Positions 53,101 through 60,665 of a stretch of 64,000 nucleotides of DNA are shown one piece after another; positions within the stretch are counted from its first letter, which is position 1; the number at the start of each line of letters is the position of its first letter. Where the stretch lies: the NCBI RefSeq assembly GCF_024707485.1, contig NZ_CP102602.1, positions 558,001 through 622,000 of the forward strand. The letters run 5' to 3'. The notes under the pieces are model-generated. The model did no database searches. It was not told the DNA's origin and was given only the letters and a program-made list of their open reading frames with translations. Both the position numbers and the translations under genes were made by a program. Source of the DNA: Thermococcus thermotolerans (GTDB taxonomy: Archaea; Methanobacteriota_B; Thermococci; Thermococcales; Thermococcaceae).

Positions 53101-53891
53101 AGCGCAGGAACACATCTGTGGAGATAAACGCCCCTCGGGAGAACGTTGAAAAGATACTGGAAGATGCCCCGCAGTTCATCACCAACTGGCCGTATGTTGT
53201 CAGGGTAAACACCCGAAACGGCGTTCAGGCAGAGATACTACTTCCGAGGTTCGTCTTCAAGTTCGGGGACACATACACATTTACCGTGATGAACGACAGT
53301 AGCAGCTACATCTACGACGGGATTGGGGAGAAGAGCCATCTCACAGTTACAATTGGGATGAAAGAGTGGCAGAAGAGCGTTACTGCGGACATCGAGCTCT
53401 CCTACCAGGGGCGCGGTGAATTTCTGCTCGGAAAAACCCTTGAGGTACTCGTAAGTGGAATCGCCAGGAGCCTGAAAGAGCTGGCTGAGAACCTTGATAC
53501 GGTTCCACCGCTATCGGCCTCGGCAGGTATCGTTGATAATGTGGACTTTTCAGACCCTATGAGTGTGGTGTCTTTCCTTTCCAAATCAAAGATGGTCCAC
53601 AGCGGACTCCACATAATCCAAAAGGGCGGTCTCTTCGACGTCATTATGGAGATGCGTGGAAAGCTGAGCTATAGTACCCTCTACGTGTCGGGGATAACCC
53701 AAGACGGAATGAAGGCATTTAAACTTCTTATCAAGGGAAGTCAGGTACTCGCGGTCGAGTACAGGAACCAGAACGGCACTCAGGTGGTGAAGGTTGAGGA
53801 CGATGAAACAGCCAGAAAAGCCCTTGAAATAGTCTCCGGGATCGAGGGCGCTTATATGGTCAATGTCTGGGTTCCCGTGGGAGGTGTTTGA
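53097..53891 (+). CDS. SRPBCC-like protein with C-terminal regulatory-like domain
   Basis: 264 aa. Residues 1-~140 look like a START/SRPBCC barrel (TSVEINAPRENVEKILEDAPQFITNWPYVVRVNTRNGVQAEILLPRF...VTADIELSYQGRGEFLLGKTLEVLVSGIARSLKELAENL). Residues ~150-264 are a second alpha/beta domain (GLHIIQKGGLFDVIMEMRGKLSYSTLYVSG). Not assigned to a known family. Tight operon: 4-nt overlap upstream, 1-nt gap to the ODP gene. Confidence 0.68.
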   Translation: MKRRNTSVEINAPRENVEKILEDAPQFITNWPYVVRVNTRNGVQAEILLPRFVFKFGDTYTFTVMNDSSSYIYDGIGEKSHLTVTIGMKEWQKSVTADIELSYQGRGEFLLGKTLEVLVSGIARSLKELAENLDTVPPLSASAGIVDNVDFSDPMSVVSFLSKSKMVHSGLHIIQKGGLFDVIMEMRGKLSYSTLYVSGITQDGMKAFKLLIKGSQVLAVEYRNQNGTQVVKVEDDETARKALEIVSGIEGAYMVNVWVPVGGV

Positions 53892-53892
53892 A

Positions 53893-54666
53893 ATGATAAG
53901 GAATATGAACAGCTATCCCCTCTACGATGACGGAGAACATAGGGTTTACTGGCTCGGTATTGAGGAGGCCGAAGACGAAAAGGGCATCCTCACGAATCAA
54001 TATCTTGTTATAGACGGGAACGAGGGAGCTTTGATAGAGCCAGGTGGTTTCTTTGTCTTCTCGCGAGTGCTCAAGAACGTCTCGGCACTGATTCCACCGA
54101 CGCAGATAAAGTACCTTATGTACTCCCATCAGGACCCAGATGTTGTTGCGGGCCTGAACCTCTGGTTTGAGTACGCTCCGCTTGCAAAGGTCGCCATTTC
54201 AGAGCTCTGGGTTCGCTTCATTCCCCACATGGCGGTGCTGAGCGCAGGGAGAACCATTGGAATTCCCGATAAGGGGGCCGAGCTTAAACTTGGAAACTCG
54301 GTGATAAGGGCAATCCCCTCCCATTACCTGCACAGTCCTGGCAACTTCTCGTTCTACGATGAGAAGAGCGGGATACTCTTCAGTACAGACATAGGGGCGG
54401 CCGCCTTCCCCAAGGGCGAGTGGTACCTCTTCGTTGAAGACTTCGAAAAACACGTCAAACTCATGGAAGGCTTTCACAGGAGATATATGAGCTCGACGAA
54501 GGGCCTGAAGGCGTGGGTTCGCTCAGTTAGAAGGCTGAACCCAAAGACCATAGCTCCCCAGCACGGTGCGATATTCAGGGACGAGAACGTTGGCAAATTC
54601 CTTGACTGGCTCGAAAGCCTAGAAGTTGGAATAGACGTCTTTGAAAAGGAATTCTACGGGGACTGA
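53893..54666 (+). CDS. ODP-type (oxygen-binding di-iron) metallo-beta-lactamase-fold protein
   Basis: 257 aa from ATG 53893; GGGAGGTG lies upstream. MBL fold with di-iron ligand motifs YSHQDPDVVAGL (HxDxD-like), SHYLHSPGNFSFYD and APQHGAIF, arranged as in the ODP domain of FprA/FDP-like proteins. No flavodoxin domain, so redox partners must be separate. Possible oxygen sensor, or NO/O2 reductase component. Its end overlaps the convergent HAD gene by 13 nt. Confidence 0.85.
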   Translation: MIRNMNSYPLYDDGEHRVYWLGIEEAEDEKGILTNQYLVIDGNEGALIEPGGFFVFSRVLKNVSALIPPTQIKYLMYSHQDPDVVAGLNLWFEYAPLAKVAISELWVRFIPHMAVLSAGRTIGIPDKGAELKLGNSVIRAIPSHYLHSPGNFSFYDEKSGILFSTDIGAAAFPKGEWYLFVEDFEKHVKLMEGFHRRYMSSTKGLKAWVRSVRRLNPKTIAPQHGAIFRDENVGKFLDWLESLEVGIDVFEKEFYGD

Positions 54667-55322
54667 GTCCCTAGACTTTTTCTTACCAGTTCCACAAGCT
54701 CCCAGAGATCCTTCACGTAGTAGTCAGCACCCTCGATTTCACCAAAGCGCGTAACGTTGACCACTTTCATTCCAGCGCGCTTTCCGGCGAGCACATCGTG
54801 GCGGCTGTCGCCAACCATCAGTGCTTCCTTCGGCCTAAGCCCGAGTGCCCTCAAGGCTTTTTCAACGAGGTAGGGGTTTGGCTTGACGCCGTCGAGGTTG
54901 GAGTAGTCCTTCCCGTAAACAACCTTGAAGTGCTTCCTCAGACCGAAGAGGTTCAGAACGAACTCCGTGCACTCCTGGGAGGCGTTGCTCACCGCGGCGA
55001 GCCTCAGGCCCATAGCTTTCAGCTCTCTAAGGGCATCAACGTCTGGAAATGCCCGTATCTTTCCCCGTTCGGCCATCCACCGGCGGTACTGGAGGTTCAC
55101 ACCGTCAACGATTTTCCAGAACTCCACGTGGTCTATGCCAAAGCGCTCGACGTAGCTCCTCGGAAGTTCGCCGGTCACCGTCTTTCTGTAGGTCTCGTAG
55201 TCCAGCTCGATGCCGCGCTCCCGGAGGGCCGGCATAACCCACCTCTCATACCATTCCCTGTGATTGTAACCCTCATAGTAAACCAGGGTTTCATCAACGT
55301 CGAATATCAATCCTTTGAGCAT
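54654..55322 (-). CDS. HAD-superfamily hydrolase (phosphoglycolate phosphatase-like)
   Basis: 222 aa from ATG 55322; a longer frame (to 55349) would encode only the sRNA candidate region. Motif I DVDETLVYYEG, motif II AAVSNAS, motif III GVKPNPYLVEKAL (Lys) and motif IV ALMVGDSRHDVLAGKRAGM. A helical cap lies at ~20-85. Subfamily substrate not determined. Its 5' leader overlaps the C/D box sRNA candidate. Confidence 0.88.
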   Translation of the reverse strand: MLKGLIFDVDETLVYYEGYNHREWYERWVMPALRERGIELDYETYRKTVTGELPRSYVERFGIDHVEFWKIVDGVNLQYRRWMAERGKIRAFPDVDALRELKAMGLRLAAVSNASQECTEFVLNLFGLRKHFKVVYGKDYSNLDGVKPNPYLVEKALRALGLRPKEALMVGDSRHDVLAGKRAGMKVVNVTRFGEIEGADYYVKDLWELVELVRKSLGTQSP

Positions 55323-55325
55323 GCC

Positions 55326-55377
55326 TCGGCCTCCTGGACTGGTCATCATCCTTCAGCCGGTTGATCCTTCGTCATCG
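55326..55377 (-). ncRNA. Candidate C/D box guide sRNA targeting 16S rRNA 5' end
   Basis: Minus-strand order: C box variant CGATGA (55372-55377), guide, D' CTGA (55353-55356), spacer AGGA, C' TGATGA (55343-55348), a 13-nt second guide, D-like CCGA (55326-55329). The D' guide ends in AGGATCAACCGG, complementary over 12 nt to the conserved archaeal 16S 5' end (CCGGUUGAUCCU) and directly adjacent to D'. The fifth-nucleotide rule places 2'-O-methylation on the first U of GGUU. Weak points are the non-canonical C and D boxes. Confidence 0.65.
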
Positions 55378-55410
55378 GCGTAGAAAGTAGGAAAAGGGAG
55401 TTAAAAACCT

Positions 55411-56139
55411 TCAGAACAGCTCCTCAAGCTTGACGTCAATCTTGTCCGGGTTGAAGGGCAGGACGTGCCTGGTGGTCTTCGGGGAATAGACCTCGCCGCG
55501 CTTGACGAGCTCCATAACCTCCTCCTTGCTCGGGGCCTTCCTGATGAAGACGTAGTCGATCTCACCCCTGCCCATGTCTTCCCTGGCGTCCTCCTTGAGG
55601 CCGTAGTAGATGAGCTCGATTTTACCCTCAACGCTCATCTCGTCGAGGACCTTGCTGACCTTCTTCTGCTCCTCAAGGCCGCCGGGGATGGAGAAGCTCT
55701 TCTCGCCGACGAGGGCAAAGGCTATCTCACCGCGCTCGGCCTTCTCCTCGGCATTGGGGTCCTCGATGACTTCGAGGCCTTCCTCCTTGAGTCTCTCAAG
55801 GACTTCCTCAAGGCTTCCCTTGAAGGCCGGATACCAGGTGTAGACCTTGACATCATCGCTGAAGTAGTCGAGTATAACCGATGGAGCCCTCTTGGCACCG
55901 AGCTTCTGGAGGCCGGCCCAGCGGTGGTGACCGTCGACGATGAGGTAGGTGTCCTCACCGGGAACCTTGGCGAGGAGCATGGGCTTCCAGAAGATTCCAC
56001 TACCGGTAACGCTCTCGATGAAGGCCTCAAGCTCCTTCTGAACGAGCTGCTCGTGGGGCTTCATCTTGTCGAGCTCGATAAAAACGTAGTCAACCTTCTT
56101 GGTCGGAATGTCGTACTTCGGAACCTTTTCAACTCCCAT
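55411..56139 (-). CDS. serK: ADP-dependent L-serine kinase (SerK-like, ParB fold)
   Basis: 242 aa from ATG 56139, GGGAGGTATG upstream. ParB-like fold with DYVFIELDKMKPHEQL and the LIVDGHHRWAGLQKLGAKRAPSVILDYF motif; E30 and D69 fall where the catalytic residues of T. kodakarensis SerK were described. It phosphorylates free L-serine to O-phosphoserine for cysteine synthesis and is found across Thermococcales. Monocistronic. Confidence 0.88.
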   Translation of the reverse strand: MGVEKVPKYDIPTKKVDYVFIELDKMKPHEQLVQKELEAFIESVTGSGIFWKPMLLAKVPGEDTYLIVDGHHRWAGLQKLGAKRAPSVILDYFSDDVKVYTWYPAFKGSLEEVLERLKEEGLEVIEDPNAEEKAERGEIAFALVGEKSFSIPGGLEEQKKVSKVLDEMSVEGKIELIYYGLKEDAREDMGRGEIDYVFIRKAPSKEEVMELVKRGEVYSPKTTRHVLPFNPDKIDVKLEELF

Positions 56140-56234
56140 GAGCATACCTCCCGTGGATTTACGATGGAGTAAACGTGCCGGGGGATAAAAAGGTTGTGGC
56201 AAAGGTTAAATCGTTTTGATACGAGGGGGTTGTG

Positions 56235-57380
56235 ATGAGGAACATCGCCGATTTACCCCTTCACGGGGGCCATGTTCCGGCGTGGCTGGCGCAGAGGATG
56301 AGGAAGCTCACGAGGTTAGTGCTGGTTCTCGCTGTCGAGGAGTACGGCACCAAGGGACTCTTAGAGAGGCTCTCCGACCCGGTCTGGTTCCAGGCCTTCA
56401 ACAACGTCATCGGGATGGACTGGGACTCCTCCGGCTCGACAACCGTTACTGCCGGCATGATAAAGGACGCCCTCTGGAGGGAGGAGTTAGGAGTTAAAGC
56501 CGCCGGGGGCAAGGGGAAGAAGAGCCGCGCCACGCTAGATGAGCTGAAAAGGATAGCGGAGCTCTACGGGCTTGATCCGGAACTATACATTAGAACATCA
56601 CGGCTGGTCGCGAAGGTGGACACCGTCGCCCTACAGACCGGCTACCAGCTCTACCACCACGTTTTCTTCCTCGATGAAGAGGGCAACTGGGCGGTGGTAC
56701 AGCAGGGCATGAACGAGAAAGCCAAGCTCGCGAGGCGCTTCCACTGGTTCGATGCCGATACCTTTACGCTCGACCCACATAAGGCAATAGCGGGCCTGCA
56801 GAGGGAGTTCGCCCTCAACACCGTCTCAAAGGAAGCCAAAGAATACCAGAAGACGCTCCTCGACGTGGTTCAGGAAAACCCGGTTAAAATAGAGCGTGAG
56901 CTGGAGAGCCTGAAAGCGCTCGTAAAAGGCTACCGTCCGCTCGTTTATTACAAGCCTCGCGACGTCGATGAGGTTTCCATCCTGAGGCGCTACGAAAGTC
57001 TGGGAAGGTTTGAGCTGAACAAGAGGGCATTAGAGTTTGCCCGTGAGCTTAGTGTGAGCAACTACGAGGAGTTCCTCCTGCTGAAGGGCCTAGGCCCGAG
57101 CACTTTACGCGCTCTTTCGCTCGTCCTTGAGCTGGTCTATGACGTCCACCCGAGCTGGAAGGACCCGGTAACGCATCCGCCCGACCCCTTCAAGTTCACC
57201 TACGCCGTTGGGGGCAAGGATAGAGTGCCTTTCCCGATAGACAAGCCCGCCTACGATGAGCTTATTTCCTTCCTGGAGGAGCTCGTCTCAAGACACCCGG
57301 AGGAGAAGGCTCTCGTCCGGAATGTGACGAAGATAACCAGAAACTGGAAGTTCCCAGAGGGGGAGAAGAGGGCGACTTGA
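56235..57380 (+). CDS. DUF763 protein
   Basis: 381 aa from ATG 56235; a GTG one codon earlier is possible. IADLPLHGGHVPAWLAQRMRKLTRLVLVLAVEEYGTKGLLERLSDPVWFQAFNNVIGMDWDSSGSTTVTAGMIKDAL is the DUF763 opening. VALQTGYQLYHHVFFLDEEGNWAVVQQGMN is the central block, with LKGLGPSTLRALSLVLELVYD resembling a helix-hairpin-helix segment. Conserved in archaea and some bacteria; proposed DNA-related role is inference. Divergent from serK. Confidence 0.82.
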   Translation: MRNIADLPLHGGHVPAWLAQRMRKLTRLVLVLAVEEYGTKGLLERLSDPVWFQAFNNVIGMDWDSSGSTTVTAGMIKDALWREELGVKAAGGKGKKSRATLDELKRIAELYGLDPELYIRTSRLVAKVDTVALQTGYQLYHHVFFLDEEGNWAVVQQGMNEKAKLARRFHWFDADTFTLDPHKAIAGLQREFALNTVSKEAKEYQKTLLDVVQENPVKIERELESLKALVKGYRPLVYYKPRDVDEVSILRRYESLGRFELNKRALEFARELSVSNYEEFLLLKGLGPSTLRALSLVLELVYDVHPSWKDPVTHPPDPFKFTYAVGGKDRVPFPIDKPAYDELISFLEELVSRHPEEKALVRNVTKITRNWKFPEGEKRAT

Positions 57381-57766
57381 ATGTATGGCCCTAATGCATA
57401 ACTATCGCCCTGGTAGCATACTATCACCCCGGTAGTTTGACCTCACGGTGATAGCTCACAATATTGCACACAAGCTTTAAGAAAGCTTGACCAAAAGTTG
57501 GTAGCTCTTTATAGTGTTGCACTCTGAGGATGGGTTTCTAAACTCAAGGCCAGCTTTCTCATGAGAATCTCCAAAGATTCCTTACAGAGGGTTTGACTTC
57601 AAAAAGGTACCTGAAGGACATCAAAAGAAAGCAAACCCTGCACAAAGAGGCTTTTAAAGCAATTCTCTACGCCAAACCGCCCCGATAATAAGAAACCCCC
57701 TGAAAACCAGCAGTTCAAGAAGGAGCTACGAACTTTGATGAAACTTTTCGCCAGAAAAGTTTCTTA
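57381..57766. other. Noncoding region with repeated CTATC motifs and hairpins
   Basis: 386 bp without a supported gene. It holds CTATCGCCCTGGTAG (57402-57416) and CTATCACCCCGGTAG (57421-57435) in direct order, plus an inverted CTATCACCG copy near 57446. Perfect hairpins CAAGCTTT-AAG-AAAGCTTG (57471-57489) and GAAACTTTTC-GCCA-GAAAAGTTTC (57740-57763) follow. The second directly follows the tRNA 3' end on the minus strand and may be a processing or termination signal. Confidence 0.5.
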
Positions 57767-57843
57767 TGGTGGGCCCGCGGGGATTCGAACCCCGGACCTC
57801 CACCTTGTAAGGGTGGCGTCATAACCATCTAGACCACGGGCCC
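57767..57843 (-). tRNA. tRNA-Val (anticodon UAC)
   Basis: 77 nt including an encoded CCA. Acceptor GGGCCCG/CGGGCCC, D arm GTCTAGATGGTTATGAC, anticodon stem CCACC/GGTGG with loop CTTACAA, anticodon TAC (reads GUA), variable AGGTC, T arm CGGGG-TTCGAAT-CCCCG. TATA-like TTTATAACG (minus, ~57870-57878) lies about 27-35 nt upstream. Confidence 0.97.
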
Positions 57844-57881
57844 GCCCGAAATAGGAGAAGGGAGGGACGTTATAAAATTTT

Positions 57882-59624
57882 CTACTTCCCAACGCCCCTG
57901 CGAACCTTCACAGCCAGTCCGCTCTGGAAGACCTTCAGCTCCTCGCCGTTGAGGAGGGTCTGTCCGGTGGCCAAAAGCTCGTCCCTCTCGTTCACCACCA
58001 GAACCTCGTCGTAGGGCCTTATCTCCGGGTCTGCATCGACCACGAACTTGGCGAAGACGTTCTTCCCCCTCCTCGCGAACGGCTCTGCATCTTCGTTAAC
58101 CACAACGCGCATCCTCGGGAATGATAGTATCTCATGCAGCCTTCTGGCACCTTCAATGCCGAGGGTCAGAAGGCCGTCCTCAGCCCTGAAGGTAGCGAGA
58201 TGCTTGCCCTTGGCCTTAATCTGCCTTGGCATTCCTGTCTTCCGGGAAAGCTCGACGAAGGCATCCTTGAATGCTTCTCCTGCACCTTCGCCGAACTGGT
58301 ACTCCGCTATGGCCATGATGTAGCTCCTCGCTTCTCCCTTGGCGGGCTTGGTTATGGTGAAGTCTTCCTCGCCCTCGCTCTGGGCAAATGGATAGCTCAG
58401 GCTGAGGTACTTCGGAATCTCACCGAAGATTGGGTGGCTTACCCTCTCCGGGAACTTCTTGGCAACATGCTCGGCCCTCTCCTTAGCGCGCTGGACGATG
58501 GGCCAGCCCATCGCTTCCTCGCTCACCTTGAAGAAGGCACTCGCCTTGGTCACCGGCTCGTTCTTCTCAAGGTACTCCCTGTACTCCAGCAGCCTCTTGT
58601 AGGCGGCGAACATCTTGGGGTGACTCCTGGCCCTCTCATCGACGAGCTCCCAGAGGGTTCCCTCCTTTATCGCCTGCCTGACCCGGTTGAGCTCCTCGCG
58701 GATTACCCAGAGGTTGTGGAGAGCCAGAAGCCTCGTCCTCTCTTCCTTCGGCATCTCGCGGAGCTCCTGCGGAGTGTAGCGGGAGCAGACCGGGCAGGAG
58801 CAGGGGAAGTACTCAAGCTCGTCGAGCCTCTTGGTACCTTCGGGCGTTAAATAGCGGTCGTCCTTTGCGTAGAGGGCATAGCTCGCGGAATCGAAGAGGT
58901 CTATCCCCATCGCGACCGCTAAAGCAAAAATCATCGGATGTCCTGCACCGAAGAGGTGGACGGGCCTGTCGGGTCTCAAACCGAGCTTTGAAGCGATAAC
59001 TACATCAACAAGGTCTTTATATCTGTAGCTCTCCATGAGTGGGACGACTGCTCCAACCGGGTGAATCTCGAAGTTCATCTCGCTGAGCTTTCTGGCCGCG
59101 TAGGTTCTCAGGTCTGGATAGGTGGAGCCCTGGACTGCCGCGTTCATCGCGATGTTCTTGACTTCCTCGGCTTCCTTTGCCCTTTCGAGGGTTATTCTGA
59201 GGTCTTCCTTGGCCTTCTCCCTCGGTGCATCCGGTGGAGTTGGAATGTCGAGGAAGGTGCCTATATCGACCCCTATCCTCTCCTGGAACTCGATAATCTC
59301 CCTGTTCGTGACGTCCACACCGCCGTACCGCATGAGCTGGAAGGAGCCTGAATCGACTTCTATTATGCCGTCGTAGTCGAGGAGCCTGTGGATTCCAAGC
59401 TCAAGGGCCTTCTCCCTGAGTTCGGGCGTCTTGTAGATGATGTACGAGTTGGTGATCACCATCCCGAAGCCCATCTCCCTCAGCTCTTTGGGTGTCACTA
59501 TCAGCTGCTTCGGGTTGATGACCGGCATTATAGCAGGAGTCTCTATCGTTTTTCCGTTAACGGTCAGCTTCCCTATTCTCCCAGCGGCGTCTCTCGCCTT
59601 TACCTCAAACTTGAACTCGACCAT
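57882..59624 (-). CDS. tgtA: Archaeosine tRNA-guanine transglycosylase
   Basis: 580 aa from ATG 59624 with GAGGTG upstream. TIM-barrel catalytic domain with PAIMPVINPKQLIVTPKEL and DSGSFQLMRYGGVDVT (catalytic Asp), LFGAGHPMIFALAVAMGIDLFDSASYAL, and zinc site CSCPVC...H (about 275-310). C-terminal C1/C2 and PUA domains (RMRVVVNEDAEPFARRGKNVFAKFVVDADPEIRPYDEVLVV). It exchanges G15 of tRNA for preQ0 on the way to archaeosine. Confidence 0.97.
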   Translation of the reverse strand: MVEFKFEVKARDAAGRIGKLTVNGKTIETPAIMPVINPKQLIVTPKELREMGFGMVITNSYIIYKTPELREKALELGIHRLLDYDGIIEVDSGSFQLMRYGGVDVTNREIIEFQERIGVDIGTFLDIPTPPDAPREKAKEDLRITLERAKEAEEVKNIAMNAAVQGSTYPDLRTYAARKLSEMNFEIHPVGAVVPLMESYRYKDLVDVVIASKLGLRPDRPVHLFGAGHPMIFALAVAMGIDLFDSASYALYAKDDRYLTPEGTKRLDELEYFPCSCPVCSRYTPQELREMPKEERTRLLALHNLWVIREELNRVRQAIKEGTLWELVDERARSHPKMFAAYKRLLEYREYLEKNEPVTKASAFFKVSEEAMGWPIVQRAKERAEHVAKKFPERVSHPIFGEIPKYLSLSYPFAQSEGEEDFTITKPAKGEARSYIMAIAEYQFGEGAGEAFKDAFVELSRKTGMPRQIKAKGKHLATFRAEDGLLTLGIEGARRLHEILSFPRMRVVVNEDAEPFARRGKNVFAKFVVDADPEIRPYDEVLVVNERDELLATGQTLLNGEELKVFQSGLAVKVRRGVGK

Positions 59625-59664
59625 CTCCAACACCTCTAAGCCCTTCGGTGGGGGGTTTAAAAGC

Positions 59665-60573
59665 CTAAGCTAAAACCGTGATGAGGAGGTAGGATATCGC
59701 ACCCGCGAAAACCGGGGCTATTATCCACCCCTTCACGATTCCCACGAGGAGTTTGACGTTTACATGCTCACCCTTGTATACTCCAAGGCCGCTTATGGCG
59801 CCGACTATGGCCTGACCAGAGCTGACTGGCAGGCCTATCAGGTTGGCCGCGCTGACGGCCAGAGATGCTCCGAACTGGCTCGAAAAGGCCGAGGTCGGCC
59901 CGAGGGGGGAGATATCCCTTCCGACCGTCATCATAACGTCGTAGCTGAAGGTCAGCGCCCCCAGTGTAAGGGTGAGCGCCAGGAGGAGCTTAAACGGACC
60001 GTTTATTCCAAGCCCTTCCATCAGCCCGGCGACGTTGGAGAGCTCGTTGGCGCCGAGGTTGAAGGCCGAGAAGGCTGCCGCCGTGAAGACGAGCCACTTC
60101 TGGGTCAGTTCAAGGTTTCGCAGGCACTTTATCTTCCCTAGCAGGGGCTTGTAGAGCCTGTAGACGGCCAACGCGAAGAGAGCGGCGACGATCGGTGAGA
60201 GAACCCACGCCGATGCTATTCTGCCGACAGTCCACCAGTCAACCGGCAGTCCGAGGGCGAGGGAAGCCCCGACGAGGCCGCCTATTATGGACTGGGTCGT
60301 TGAGATTGGCCTTCCCCACAGGCTCGCGATGGTCACGGCCGAGGCCGCGCTGAAGAGAACGAGACCGACCTCGCCAGCAGACATACCCTCGGCCAGCCCG
60401 GAGACCGTTCCGGAAACGCCGGAGCCGCCGAGAAAAACGCCTAAGGTGGTGAATACACATATTAGGAGCACTGCCCTCTTGAAGCCTATGACTCCCGACC
60501 CAACGGCTGTGCCAACCGCCTTTGCACTGTCGTTCGCGCCTATCGCCCACGCCATGAAGAGCGCCGTTATCAT
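59665..60573 (-). CDS. pitA: PiT-family inorganic phosphate transporter
   Basis: 302 aa from ATG 60573; GTG 60582 or ATG 60579 are alternatives. GANDSAKAVGTAVGSGVIGFKRAVLL and GANELSNVAGLMEGLG are the two inverted PiT signature repeats. SLWGRPISTTQSIIGGLVGASLALG and IGLPVSSGQAIVGAISGLGVYKG also match. About 8-9 spans. Symport of phosphate with H+ or Na+. No PhoU gene beside it. Confidence 0.93.
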   Translation of the reverse strand: MITALFMAWAIGANDSAKAVGTAVGSGVIGFKRAVLLICVFTTLGVFLGGSGVSGTVSGLAEGMSAGEVGLVLFSAASAVTIASLWGRPISTTQSIIGGLVGASLALGLPVDWWTVGRIASAWVLSPIVAALFALAVYRLYKPLLGKIKCLRNLELTQKWLVFTAAAFSAFNLGANELSNVAGLMEGLGINGPFKLLLALTLTLGALTFSYDVMMTVGRDISPLGPTSAFSSQFGASLAVSAANLIGLPVSSGQAIVGAISGLGVYKGEHVNVKLLVGIVKGWIIAPVFAGAISYLLITVLA

Positions 60574-60582
60574 CGTCATCAC

Positions 60583-60620
60583 TATAGTCTATTTGTTGAC
60601 ACATAATCTATATAGTCTAT
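60583..60620. promoter_or_regulatory. Direct repeats upstream of pitA
   Basis: TATAGTCTAT occurs at 60583-60592 and 60611-60620, 28 bp apart, in the promoter of pitA. The minus-strand AGACTATATAG-type sequence probably includes the TATA box. Candidate phosphate-responsive operator. Confidence 0.45.
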
Positions 60621-60665
60621 GTAGCACATGGTTGAGCACTTAAAAGGTTTTCGCTCAGTATTGCT

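Noticed and set aside
55322-55349. Longer N-terminus (nine more codons) for the HAD gene
   Set aside because: The extra codons are the sRNA candidate region; the protein aligns from MLKGLIFDVDETL with a better-placed start.
57402-57450. CTATC repeats as a CRISPR array
   Set aside because: Only two direct copies and one inverted, too short and with no regular spacers or cas genes.
57735-57790. Short frame MKLFARKVSYGGPAG running into the tRNA
   Set aside because: It overlaps the tRNA-Val gene and an adjacent hairpin; such frames beside tRNAs are commonly spurious.
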